Positions 42,424 through 50,763 of a stretch of 64,000 nucleotides of DNA are shown here, in pieces (within the stretch, counting starts at the first letter, position 1; each line of letters opens with the position of its first letter). The DNA is from Spirosoma sp. (GTDB lineage Bacteria > Bacteroidota > Bacteroidia > Cytophagales > Spirosomataceae). The position numbers and the translations under genes were made by a program. The notes beneath the pieces are model-generated. The model saw only the letters and a list, made by a program, of their open reading frames with translations, was not told the DNA's origin and did not search any database. The DNA lies in NCBI RefSeq assembly GCF_026391055.1, contig NZ_JAPLET010000020.1, positions 124,001 through 188,000 on the forward strand, in the 5' to 3' direction.

Positions 42424-43737
42424 ATGGACATCTCATCAAAGTACTTCTCCAAATTACAGCAACCGGGCTTTTACAGCTTAAAACATGGCTATGCATTTCT
42501 GCTTGACATTTACAGAGTCGGAAAAGTAATGGAAGCTATTTCATTTGTTTTGTGGGAGCTTATGCATCAATTGCGTTTCTTTCAGCTCAACCGCAGGTAC
42601 GTAAAATTTACACAAACGGTAGGGTCACTGGAGGCCACAGAGACAGATTTGCTGGGCGGCCTGATACCCATCCGATTGGGGGTAGATAGTCAAAAGATTA
42701 CTTGTCAGCTAGTGACAGTTGACTGGAAATATTGCTTTTGGGACTCCGATAGCATTTTATGGGGATGCCGGTTCTCCTCATTGACTGTCTTGTACAGAAG
42801 TGATGACGGCAGCCAGTCTGCGACTGCCGTTTATGATTTCCAGCAACCTATTAAATCGATTTTCATCAATCGGTGTAATGTACTCTTTGTTTGCACGACT
42901 GGTGCCCTTTATAAGAGTCACGACTACGGAGTTTCGTTCAGGCAGGTTTTACAACTGTCAACATCTATAAGTTATTTTCTATTCAATAACGGCATGTCGG
43001 AGTTGCCGGATCAAACACTTGTGCTTGGTGAGTATGGTTCTTTATGGCGAGAAAAAACTTGGAAAAATCTAGCCTTCCTGTATATCTCGACCGATGGCGG
43101 TAATACCTGGAAAACATCTGATTTTCTGATTCAGCAGGGGGTGAATAAACACGTTCATCTGCTAAAATACAGCAAGCTACTCAAAGCCTTAGTCTTAACT
43201 GATGGTGACAACAAAAAACAGCTGTGGATGAATAAATCGTTGACCTGTCTGGACAGAAAAAGTAATCAGATTACGGATGGCTGGCATCTAATTAACAAGT
43301 ACCATCACCAAATGGGTGGGTACACATCCATGGCCGAAACAGAGAAAGAGGTTTTACTAGGCAGTGACTATCTGGCAGGGACCAATTTTATCGTTTCAAC
43401 GGCCGATGGCAAGCAATTTGATAAACGGGTATTACCAGATCCGTACCGTCGTAGTCCGGTTATGAATATGATAACAAGGAAATCAGCCTCCGGGAACGAA
43501 GTTTGGGCATCTTCCTACAGCTGCCTTTCTGCTCAAGCCAGAAGCTTGTTGATGTACTCAAAAGATGGGGGTAAGTCTTGGACGCGGGTCATAGAATTTG
43601 ACGGTACCAGACACAAAGTACGTCTGATCAGTACTTCGCACGAGCCAACTACTGATTTGTATATATCTGTAACTGAATTTGGTGATCAGGAAGAGCAACA
43701 CCGGCATCAAATTTACAAGATCACTGAAAAACACTAG
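42424..43737 (+). CDS. Asp-box (BNR/sialidase-like) beta-propeller protein
   Basis: A 437-residue protein that lacks an evident signal peptide. Four Asp-box-like repeats are visible: YRSDDGSQS, YKSHDYGVSF, ISTDGGNTW and YSKDGGKSW, spread over the length. Such repeats form the blades of sialidase-type beta-propellers and also occur in non-catalytic proteins (photosystem assembly factor, Vps10-like). The catalytic Arg triad of true sialidases could not be identified, so I do not call it a sialidase. The gene is more AT-rich than its neighbours, which may indicate transfer. It follows the GT-C-like gene and may share its transcript. Confidence 0.7.
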   Translation: MDISSKYFSKLQQPGFYSLKHGYAFLLDIYRVGKVMEAISFVLWELMHQLRFFQLNRRYVKFTQTVGSLEATETDLLGGLIPIRLGVDSQKITCQLVTVDWKYCFWDSDSILWGCRFSSLTVLYRSDDGSQSATAVYDFQQPIKSIFINRCNVLFVCTTGALYKSHDYGVSFRQVLQLSTSISYFLFNNGMSELPDQTLVLGEYGSLWREKTWKNLAFLYISTDGGNTWKTSDFLIQQGVNKHVHLLKYSKLLKALVLTDGDNKKQLWMNKSLTCLDRKSNQITDGWHLINKYHHQMGGYTSMAETEKEVLLGSDYLAGTNFIVSTADGKQFDKRVLPDPYRRSPVMNMITRKSASGNEVWASSYSCLSAQARSLLMYSKDGGKSWTRVIEFDGTRHKVRLISTSHEPTTDLYISVTEFGDQEEQHRHQIYKITEKH

Positions 43738-43846
43738 AGCATCTCACTGATCTTATTATCTATTTCAATGAATGAGTTGATAAAATAAATATTTAACCTG
43801 TACGCAGAACTCTTATTCGCGTTTAATACCTAGCCCACTAAAAAAT

Positions 43847-43935
43847 TACCACAGAAACGCGGAGTACTCAGACGTTGATGGAATCACTTTCTTCCCCGAT
43901 CAGTCTCTGTGTGCTTTGCGTCTATGTGGTTAAAC
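43847..43935. repeat. Degenerate inverted repeat of CCACAGA type
   Basis: The left arm TTACCACAGAAACGCGGAG and the right arm GCTTTGCGTCTATGTGGTTAA are imperfect complements around a core with CTCAGA and TCTCTGTGT. It resembles the element at 13869-13921 in word content and in ending TGTGGTTAAA. It lies between the propeller gene and the convergent mntH. Confidence 0.65.
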
Positions 43936-44025
43936 TTCTCTGTATTGCACCATGGTCGTAAGTTAACCTAGTCTATGATTTACCTTAAGTAAGCGGTGCA
44001 ACAAGACGTAAAAAGTGAGTAAAAC

Positions 44026-45372
44026 TTAACTAAACATCTTCAAAACCGTGTCCCACAGCAGATAACCGTTTAGTCCGATGATGAGCACAGCCACGACCCA
44101 GGATAGCCATTTTATCCAGGACGGATTGACGAAACGACCCATTTTGGCTTTGTTGCTCGTGAAGGAAACCAGCGGAACAACAGCAAAACTTAACTGAAGA
44201 GAAAGGATTACCTGACTAAAAACGAGTAGTTCGCTGGTGCCGTGTTCACCGTAAAGAATAGCAACGACTAAGGCAGGAACGATGGCTACCAGCCGGGTGA
44301 TCAGCCGACGCAGCCATGGCTTGACGCGTAGGTTCACAAACCCTTCCATAACAATTTGCCCAGCCAGGGTGCCTGTTAGGGTTGAATTCTGACCCGATGC
44401 CAATAAGGCAACGGCAAACAGAATCCCGGCTAGTTTTACACCCAGAATCGGGTCGAGCAGGCGGTGAGCATCGGTGATGTCTGCCACCTGCTGGTTGCCC
44501 GAAAAGTGAAAAGCAGAGGCCGATAGAATCAGAATGGCGGCATTGATAAAAAACGCCAGAAAGAGCGAAACTGTAGAGTCGATTGTAGCAAACTTTATGG
44601 CCGATTGCCGGCCAGTATCTGTGCGGCCAAAATCGCGCGTTTGTACGATGCTGGAGTGCAGATACAAATTATGCGGCATGACGGTAGCTCCTAAAATCCC
44701 AATGGCAATGTAAAGCATACCCGGGTTGGTGATAACTTCGGTACGTGGAATCAGGCCACTTGCTACACTGGCAATATCGGGACGAGATACAATCAATTCG
44801 TACCCAAAACAGCCGACAATAAGAAAAATTAGGCTGGCAACCACTCGCTCCAGTAGTTGGAATCCCTTATTCTGCAGATATAACAGTAACAACACATCCA
44901 GCGCTGTCAGCAGAATACCAATAGTTAGAGGTAAACCAAATAACAGATTCAGGGCAATAGCCGAGCCAATAACCTCGGCCAGATCGGTTGCCGCGATGGC
45001 AATTTCGGCCAGCAGCCACAGCCCCACAGCAACGGGACGGCTAAAATTATCCCGACAGGCCTGCGCAAGGTCACGGCCGGTAGCAATACCAAGTTTCAGA
45101 GCTAAATGCTGTAGCAGAATAGCGAACAGGTTGGATATCAGTACAACCGATAGGAGTTTGTAACCATAACGCGCACCACCGGCAATATCCGTAGCCCAGT
45201 TCCCGGGGTCCATATACCCAACGGCAACCATAAGGCCAGGGCCTGCATAAGCCCGTAAGGTCTTGAAAAATCCCGCGCCTATGGGCACATGAACTGAACT
45301 ATGTACGTCGGACAGTGAATTTGTTGTATTCTCCTGCCGCCAGCCTTTCATAGACGTATTCGTTGCTTCCAT
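44026..45372 (-). CDS. mntH: Nramp-family divalent metal transporter (manganese/iron)
   Basis: A 448-residue proton-coupled transporter with about eleven helices. The metal-binding motif DPGN occurs in [12 protein letters not shown] in the first helix, and the second family motif MPHNLYLHS occurs in the sixth-helix region. Both are intact. It is divergent from a DtxR/MntR-type regulator, and the spacer holds a palindromic operator candidate, so metal-responsive repression is likely. I looked for a yybP-ykoY manganese riboswitch in the leader and saw none. Mn versus Fe preference cannot be set from sequence alone; the partner regulator favours manganese. Confidence 0.93.
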   Translation of the reverse strand: MEATNTSMKGWRQENTTNSLSDVHSSVHVPIGAGFFKTLRAYAGPGLMVAVGYMDPGNWATDIAGGARYGYKLLSVVLISNLFAILLQHLALKLGIATGRDLAQACRDNFSRPVAVGLWLLAEIAIAATDLAEVIGSAIALNLLFGLPLTIGILLTALDVLLLLYLQNKGFQLLERVVASLIFLIVGCFGYELIVSRPDIASVASGLIPRTEVITNPGMLYIAIGILGATVMPHNLYLHSSIVQTRDFGRTDTGRQSAIKFATIDSTVSLFLAFFINAAILILSASAFHFSGNQQVADITDAHRLLDPILGVKLAGILFAVALLASGQNSTLTGTLAGQIVMEGFVNLRVKPWLRRLITRLVAIVPALVVAILYGEHGTSELLVFSQVILSLQLSFAVVPLVSFTSNKAKMGRFVNPSWIKWLSWVVAVLIIGLNGYLLWDTVLKMFS

Positions 45373-45485
45373 TGGTTTCGTTACACACTTACTACTATTT
45401 GTTCGACCTCACTGTTCAATAAATTGTTCTTGTCGAAGTCAATTATTGAAGCATCTTCAATCAACCGAGCAAACCTATAACGTAT

Positions 45486-45493
45486 CAAAGATA
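45486..45493 (-). promoter_or_regulatory. Bacteroidota -7 box for mntH
   Basis: Reads TATCTTTG on the minus strand, an exact TAnnTTTG match, 113 bp upstream of the mntH ATG. The operator candidate at 45508-45533 lies at its -33 region. Confidence 0.55.
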
Positions 45494-45507
45494 TGGATTG
45501 TTGAAAT

Positions 45508-45533
45508 AAAAATTTAGACGACCCTAAATTTTT
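45508..45533. promoter_or_regulatory. DtxR/MntR-type operator between mntH and mntR
   Basis: Perfect 10-bp arms AAAAATTTAG / CTAAATTTTT separated by ACGACC. The core TTTAG-N6-CTAAA matches the general form of DtxR-family binding sites. It overlaps the -33 regions of both divergent promoters, so one bound dimer could repress both. Confidence 0.65.
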
Positions 45534-45553
45534 AGAAAGTTTAACATAAAAAT

Positions 45554-45561
45554 TACCTTTG
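45554..45561 (+). promoter_or_regulatory. Bacteroidota -7 box for mntR
   Basis: Reads TACCTTTG, an exact TAnnTTTG match on the plus strand, about 55 bp before the mntR ATG and 20 bp after the operator palindrome. Confidence 0.5.
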
Positions 45562-45615
45562 TAAGTAAACTGTTTACGTTTATTGCACCGTTTTAGGTAA
45601 GCAGCCGTCTTGTTC

Positions 45616-46272
45616 ATGCACTCATTCACCGAAGAAAATTACCTGAAGACTATTTATTACCTGGCTAACCGTCGGCAGGGAGAAGTCAGCACGAATGCCC
45701 TGGCTGAAATGACAGCGACTAAAGCGGCTTCGGTGACAGATATGTTGCGAAAACTGGCTGAAAAACAATTGATTCATTATAAAAAATACCAGGGTGTTCG
45801 TCTGACCGACGAAGGCGAACGGCTGGCATTGCAGATTATTCGCCGACATCGGCTCTGGGAAGTTTTCCTAGTGCAAAAGCTTGGCTTTGGCTGGGATGAA
45901 GTCCATGAAATAGCGGAGGAGTTGGAACACATTCGATCTGAAGAGCTCGTAACGCGTTTAGATACGTATCTGGGCTATCCCCAGTTTGACCCGCACGGCG
46001 ATCCAATTCCGACCCCTGCCGGGCAGATGCCCGAAACCGGCTACCGGAAGTTATCGGAAGTGGAGGCAGGAGAAGGGGTATGCCTGATGGCCGTGCTGGA
46101 ACACTCCACCGAGTTTCTTAAACACCTCGATCATTCGCAATTAACGCTTGGCTGCCAGGTAACGGTTAATGAAATCAACACTTTCGATAAATCCGTACTG
46201 GTGCAAATTGAAAGTGGTCGTTCCGTGTTTATCAGCCACGAGGTCGCCAGGAATTTATTAGTTAAGAATTAG
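45616..46272 (+). CDS. mntR: DtxR/MntR-family metal-dependent transcriptional regulator
   Basis: A 218-residue repressor that binds DNA when loaded with Mn(II) or Fe(II). The N-terminal winged helix-turn-helix reads FTEENYLKTIYYL, VSTNALAEM, KAASVTDMLRKLAEK and GVRLTDEG. The dimerisation and metal-binding domain includes RRHRLWEVFLV, WDEVHEIAEELEHI and FDPHGDPIPTP, with the expected His and Glu ligands. A C-terminal SH3-like domain follows. An in-frame TTG lies two codons before the ATG at 45616; I chose the ATG. It is divergent from mntH with an operator candidate between them. Mn specificity is an inference from that neighbour. Confidence 0.9.
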   Translation: MHSFTEENYLKTIYYLANRRQGEVSTNALAEMTATKAASVTDMLRKLAEKQLIHYKKYQGVRLTDEGERLALQIIRRHRLWEVFLVQKLGFGWDEVHEIAEELEHIRSEELVTRLDTYLGYPQFDPHGDPIPTPAGQMPETGYRKLSEVEAGEGVCLMAVLEHSTEFLKHLDHSQLTLGCQVTVNEINTFDKSVLVQIESGRSVFISHEVARNLLVKN

Positions 46273-46344
46273 TCGGTAATGGGTAAGACCGTAAGTGACT
46301 AACGCCAGTGACCATAATGCAACTGGACTTATTGACTTACCGAC
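46272..46344. repeat. Inverted repeat of GTCGGTAA type
   Basis: Outer arms GTCGGTAA / TTACCGAC are perfect and the next bases are partly complementary, with TAAG words on both sides. It fills the spacer between mntR and the permease gene. Confidence 0.7.
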
Positions 46345-46366
46345 AAAGAAACGTATCAACTCGTCA

Positions 46367-47443
46367 ATGAAACTATTAGACGCCTATATTCTCAAGCGCT
46401 TTCTGCAGACCTACATCTTTGTGGTGATGGTGATCGTGCTTGTGGTAGTAATGATTGATTACACCGAAAAGGTGGATAATTTTCATAAAACCCACGCTCC
46501 CGGCAACGAAATTCTGTTCAATTACTACCTTAATTTTATTCCCTACTGGGCCAATTACATCAGTCCGCTGATGGTGTTCATTGCCACTGTATTTTTAACC
46601 TCCCGGCTGGCGGCCCGCACCGAAATTATTGCCATTCTGAGTAGTGGTGTCAGCTTTGTCCGGCTGTTGGTACCGTATGTACTCGGGGCTACCGTGCTGG
46701 CGGTGGCAACCTATTTTATGGTAAATTACGTGATTCCCAAAGCCAATAAAACTCGTATTGCCTTTGAGATTAAATACATTAACGATGCCTATAACTTCTC
46801 CGGGCGGAATGTGCACCTGAAAATTGCGCCCAATACATACGCATACCTGGAGAGTTATAATAACCAGAGCAATACAGGCTATAAGTTCACTATGGAGCGG
46901 GTAGAAGGTAATCAACTAAAGCAGAAACTCTCCGCCGACCATATCGAGTGGGATGCTAAAAAGAAAAAATGGACAGTGTTCGATTATAGAATACGCACCA
47001 TCAACGGCCAGCAGGAAACCCTCACCCCCGGTGCCAAAATTGATACCACGCTCAACCTGAAACCGGATGATTTTAGTTCGGATTTCAACCTCTACGAAAC
47101 ACTCACCCGGCCGGAGTTGAATAACCACATCGAGTTGCTGCAAAGCCGGGGCGCCGATGGCGTAGAAACCTATCTGCTCGAAAAATACAGCCGGGATACC
47201 CGTCCTTTCGCCATTATTATCCTGACTGTCATCGGCGTAATTATGTCGGCTCGTAAAAGTCGGCGGGGGGTAGGCTGGCAGGTCGCGCTGGGGTTCTTTC
47301 TCGCCTTCACCTATCTGCTCTTCTTTATGCTGGCGAAAGGTATTGCCGAATCCGGGAATCTCAATCCGATAGTGGCAGTCTGGCTGCCAAACGCTATTTT
47401 TGCAGCAATCGGCGTATTGCTGTACAATACGATTCCAAGGTAA
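46367..47443 (+). CDS. LptF/LptG-family permease (YjgP/YjgQ)
   Basis: A 358-residue inner-membrane protein that, with its partner and the LptB ATPase, extracts lipopolysaccharide and passes it to LptC. The topology is diagnostic: a first helix after MKLLDAYILKRFLQTY, three N-terminal helices with TSRLAARTEIIAILSSGVSF (the coupling-helix segment), a soluble beta-jellyroll domain in the middle, and three C-terminal helices. The ATG at 46367 was chosen because the upstream in-frame region lies in an inverted repeat. Only one of the two permeases is seen here; F and G cannot be separated from this sequence alone. Confidence 0.88.
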   Translation: MKLLDAYILKRFLQTYIFVVMVIVLVVVMIDYTEKVDNFHKTHAPGNEILFNYYLNFIPYWANYISPLMVFIATVFLTSRLAARTEIIAILSSGVSFVRLLVPYVLGATVLAVATYFMVNYVIPKANKTRIAFEIKYINDAYNFSGRNVHLKIAPNTYAYLESYNNQSNTGYKFTMERVEGNQLKQKLSADHIEWDAKKKKWTVFDYRIRTINGQQETLTPGAKIDTTLNLKPDDFSSDFNLYETLTRPELNNHIELLQSRGADGVETYLLEKYSRDTRPFAIIILTVIGVIMSARKSRRGVGWQVALGFFLAFTYLLFFMLAKGIAESGNLNPIVAVWLPNAIFAAIGVLLYNTIPR

Positions 47444-47446
47444 TAG

Positions 47447-47525
47447 GAATGAAGACTGAGGACTGAGGAGCCTTCAATGTGTTTTTGGCCGGATGGCTCC
47501 TCAATACACGATCTTCGTTCCTCAG
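47447..47525. repeat. Inverted repeat of GACTGAGGA type
   Basis: Inner arms TGAGGAGCC (47464-47472) and GGCTCCTCA (47495-47503) are perfect. The outer parts GAATGAAGACTGAGG and ATCTTCGTTCCTCAG pair partly. It ends five bases before the EamA gene start. Confidence 0.75.
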
Positions 47526-47529
47526 CCCT

Positions 47530-48477
47530 ATGCAGAAAAAGGCTTCGTTAACAGACTATTTTCAACTCCATTTCATTGTACTGATCTGGGGATTTACGGC
47601 TATTCTGGGCAAATTATTGGTACCGCTCGATTCGTCGGCGGTTGTTTTGTTTCGGACGTTGCTAGCCGTTTTTGGCATCGGTATTGTGCTGTTGGTTCGA
47701 CGGCAATCCATCCAGGTTTCATCGACAGACCGCTGGCGGTTACTAGCAACCGGTGGCCTGATCGGGCTGCACTGGGTCCTGTTTTTTCTGGCCGCCAGGC
47801 TGTCTAACGTATCCGTTTGTCTGGCAGGAATGGCAACGAGTTCACTTTGGGCGAGTGTGCTGGAGCCCCTGCTGTTGCGTCGGCGGGTGCGTTTGATTGA
47901 GGTGGCGTTAGGGGCCGTTGTTATGGCCGGGCTATACCTGATTTTTCGCTTCGAGTTCGACAAGGTGATCGGGCTGGCGGTAGCCGTCAGTTCGGCTATG
48001 CTATCATCGCTATTTACGATTATTAACAGCCGCTTTACCCACAAGTATGATGCGCTGGTTATCTCGTTTTATGAAATGGCGGGTGCGCTCCTGAGTGCGC
48101 TGGCTCTATGGCTGGCGGTGCAGCAATTTGATGGGGCGGTAAGTGGTAGTGTGACCCAGTATACACCCCATACGTCCATGCAGTGGCTATGGTTACTGGT
48201 GCTGTCGTTGGTCTGTACGGTGTATGCCTATACCGTTGGGGTTAGCCTGTTGCGTAAGTTTTCGCCTTACCTGGCCATATTAACTGTAAATTTGGAACCG
48301 GTTTATGGTATTCTGCTGGCCGTTCTGATTTTTGGTGATACTGAACACATGACATCAGGGTTCTATATTGGCACGCTGGTGATTCTAGTAGCTGTGCTGG
48401 CGTATCCGTTCCTCAACCGTCAGAAGCCCGCAACCACAACGCCCACCGGGGGCGATCTGGAAATAGATCTACATTAA
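47530..48477 (+). CDS. EamA-family (DMT superfamily) transporter
   Basis: A 315-residue protein with ten predicted membrane helices in two homologous halves. The N-terminal half carries FIVLIWGFTAILGKLL and SSAVVLFRTLLA, and the second half carries SPYLAILTVNLEPVYGILLAVLIFGD, the typical EamA repeat signature. It exports or imports a small metabolite that cannot be inferred. The ATG at 47530 was preferred to an in-frame GTG at 47479, which lies within the inverted repeat. The next gene begins 53 bp later on the same strand. Confidence 0.9.
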   Translation: MQKKASLTDYFQLHFIVLIWGFTAILGKLLVPLDSSAVVLFRTLLAVFGIGIVLLVRRQSIQVSSTDRWRLLATGGLIGLHWVLFFLAARLSNVSVCLAGMATSSLWASVLEPLLLRRRVRLIEVALGAVVMAGLYLIFRFEFDKVIGLAVAVSSAMLSSLFTIINSRFTHKYDALVISFYEMAGALLSALALWLAVQQFDGAVSGSVTQYTPHTSMQWLWLLVLSLVCTVYAYTVGVSLLRKFSPYLAILTVNLEPVYGILLAVLIFGDTEHMTSGFYIGTLVILVAVLAYPFLNRQKPATTTPTGGDLEIDLH

Positions 48478-48530
48478 CATAGAACGCAGGAAACCCGAGT
48501 CATTGACTTGCGTACGCCTGCGAATAGTAC

Positions 48531-49961
48531 ATGAAACATCCGCTTATTGACCGGCTGGCGACCGTAATCGTTATTTTTCTGTTTCTTCTGGCTTACCTGC
48601 CGTTGGTATGGCTCTCGTTTCATAACCATCCATCAGCCGCCGATGATTACTGTTTTGCCGACACATCCCTAAAATACGGTTTCTGGCAAGCGCAGAAATT
48701 CTATTATGATGGGTGGACAGGTCGCTATTTTTCCAATATGCTGGTCCACGGTAGTCCACTGGTATGGGGCTGGTACGATGGATACCGGTTTATTCCCGCT
48801 TTGATGGCTACGGCTCTGGTCGGGGCCATCTACGCGGCCGTCAGCGAATTATTACGAACTGAATCGCTGATAAACCGGGTCAAAGCTACTGCCCTGATTT
48901 TCTTTCTTGTGGTGTTGTCACTTCAGAGCACAGTGGAGGCATTTTTCTGGACAGCCGCCATGGCTACCTATACGGTACCTACTATTCTGACAATTTACCT
49001 GATGGCCGTTCTGATACGGTACAATCGCTTGTCGGATGGCCCAAAAAAATGGCTGACCATCGTATGGACCAGTTTTTTGGTGTTTGCCATTGTTGGCTCC
49101 GGGGAGACAAACCTGGTTGTGCTCATTCTGTTGCTCCTGGCCATAACGGGCTATCGGCTGGTGTTCCGTCGAAAATTCGATTCACTGATGGCCTGGCTGG
49201 TTGTTGTCTCGCTGGTATCTGCCTGGCTGTTGTTCAGGGCACCGGGCAATGCCATCCGTATGGGAAGCAACGAGGCTAAAGCCGGTGAATTGTTCCCATC
49301 AATTGCCCGGTCATTTATCTGGTTGGGCCGTTCCATAGCGTTTTGGTTATTGAAAACACCTATTTTGCCGTTTACGCTTCTCTACGTCCCCTTTGCCCGG
49401 CGTGCCAACCGGCAGGGAAGCCCGGTTCGAGATTTATTTATGATTCCGGCAGGATTATTGACCGTCGTCTATTTGGGCTTGCTGGCGGCTATGATTTTCC
49501 CGTCATACTATGGACTGGGCATTGCCCCCTATGCCCGAACCATGAACATCCTGTTCGTATTTTTTGCGATAGGCTGGTTTTACGTCGTTACCGTCTGGAT
49601 CGGTTGGCTCGACCGGCGGGGGCGTAGCCTCACGATTGCACAAAAATGGCCCGCACCCGTGTGGCTGCTTACGGGCATCTGGCTGATTGGTAGCATTATA
49701 ACCAGCAATGCCGTTAACCAGTTGTATGCCGACTGGCTGAGTGGCCGGGCAGCTACCTACGACCGGGAAATGACCGAGCGGCATCAGCAATTACTGACCT
49801 CGGCGGATACGGTCCGACTCCAGCCTATCAGTGTATATCCGCCCAGTTTATTTGTGGAAGATGTTAAGCCCGATCGTACACATTGGTGGAACCGCTGTCA
49901 ATCTGGCTATTACGGTCATAAAGCCCTTGTACTTGATTCTACTCTAACTGCCAATCGCTAA
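48531..49961 (+). CDS. Polytopic membrane protein, DUF6056-like candidate GT-C glycosyltransferase
   Basis: A 476-residue protein with about ten membrane helices. Loop 1 carries SAADDYCFADTS and then YYDGWTGRYFSNML, the pattern I associate with the DUF6056 family of putative glycosyl or glucosyl transferases. The DD pair after the first helix fits a GT-C catalytic site. Three GT2 enzymes that could charge polyprenyl phosphate with sugars follow at once (7 bp to the next gene). A role in adding a sugar to a surface glycan is therefore a reasonable inference. It shares the loop-1 DD layout with the proteins at 16151 and 40505 but is more distant. Confidence 0.75.
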   Translation: MKHPLIDRLATVIVIFLFLLAYLPLVWLSFHNHPSAADDYCFADTSLKYGFWQAQKFYYDGWTGRYFSNMLVHGSPLVWGWYDGYRFIPALMATALVGAIYAAVSELLRTESLINRVKATALIFFLVVLSLQSTVEAFFWTAAMATYTVPTILTIYLMAVLIRYNRLSDGPKKWLTIVWTSFLVFAIVGSGETNLVVLILLLLAITGYRLVFRRKFDSLMAWLVVVSLVSAWLLFRAPGNAIRMGSNEAKAGELFPSIARSFIWLGRSIAFWLLKTPILPFTLLYVPFARRANRQGSPVRDLFMIPAGLLTVVYLGLLAAMIFPSYYGLGIAPYARTMNILFVFFAIGWFYVVTVWIGWLDRRGRSLTIAQKWPAPVWLLTGIWLIGSIITSNAVNQLYADWLSGRAATYDREMTERHQQLLTSADTVRLQPISVYPPSLFVEDVKPDRTHWWNRCQSGYYGHKALVLDSTLTANR

Positions 49962-49968
49962 AGGCTTT

Positions 49969-50703
49969 ATGTCGTCTGTCTGTATCATTGTTCCCTGTTA
50001 TAACGAAGCCACCCGGCTCCCTGTCGATGCGTTTCTTTCGTATATCCGGCAAACAGAGAATGTAAACTTTTGCTTCGTCGACGACGGCAGCAGCGATGCT
50101 ACCCGAACGGTACTGGAAACGATGAAGGCTCAGTATCCTGACTGCATCGACGCGTTAATCCTGCCCCGGAATCAGGGGAAAGCGGGTGCTGTGCGGTCCG
50201 GTATGTTGCATTGCGCCAGCCGGCCGTTCGATTATCTGGGTTTTCTGGATGCAGACCTGGCCACACCTTTAACGGCCATTACCGACTTAGCTGCCGTTCT
50301 GGATGCTAACCCGGCTCTGGATATGGTGATGGGATCGCGTATAAAATTTCTGGGTGTAGACATTCGGCGCGACCCATTTCGGCATTATGTCGGCCGGGTT
50401 ATTGCCACCATCATCAGTAACATTTTGAGTTTACCCGTTTACGACTCACAATGTGGAGCCAAGTTGTTCAGACGCGCTACCGTAACTGGGTTGTTTGACG
50501 AGTCGTTTATCAGTCCCTGGCTGTTTGACGTCGAACTGCTGGCCCGGCTTATCCAGAAGCACGGTCGCCCCGAGGTGCTGGCCCATGTAGCCGAATACCC
50601 ACTCCGGCAATGGATTGAGCAAAGCGATTCACGGATCAGCTCCGGTTATGTTTTCAAAATGTGGTACGAGTTGTTCCGAATCTACCAGACGTATCGAACA
50701 TAA
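49969..50703 (+). CDS. GT2 glycosyltransferase (polyprenyl/dolichyl-phosphate glucosyltransferase-like)
   Basis: A 244-residue GT-A-fold enzyme. It shows CIIVPCYNEATRLP at the N terminus, FCFVDDGSSDATRTV (nucleotide binding), RNQGKAGAVRSGM, FLDADLATPL (metal-binding DxD) and the QCGAKLFRR segment of the DPG/ALG5-like group. It lacks C-terminal membrane helices. It likely loads a hexose from a nucleotide sugar onto polyprenyl phosphate. It starts seven bases after the GT-C-like gene, supporting a donor/acceptor pair. Confidence 0.88.
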   Translation: MSSVCIIVPCYNEATRLPVDAFLSYIRQTENVNFCFVDDGSSDATRTVLETMKAQYPDCIDALILPRNQGKAGAVRSGMLHCASRPFDYLGFLDADLATPLTAITDLAAVLDANPALDMVMGSRIKFLGVDIRRDPFRHYVGRVIATIISNILSLPVYDSQCGAKLFRRATVTGLFDESFISPWLFDVELLARLIQKHGRPEVLAHVAEYPLRQWIEQSDSRISSGYVFKMWYELFRIYQTYRT

Positions 50704-50763
50704 CCCGTTTTGATGGCTATACGCTCAATTTGTATATGTCACTAGTGGGCTGAAGGATAGACG

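Noticed and set aside
42424..43737. Calling the Asp-box protein a sialidase
   Set aside because: Asp boxes alone do not prove activity, and I could not identify the arginine triad or an export signal.
45373..45507. yybP-ykoY manganese riboswitch before mntH
   Set aside because: No matching stem set or GC-rich conserved loops were seen; regulation through the DtxR-type site explains the locus.
45381..45629. 82-codon minus-strand frame between mntH and mntR
   Set aside because: It covers the operator and both promoter boxes and has no coding-like composition.
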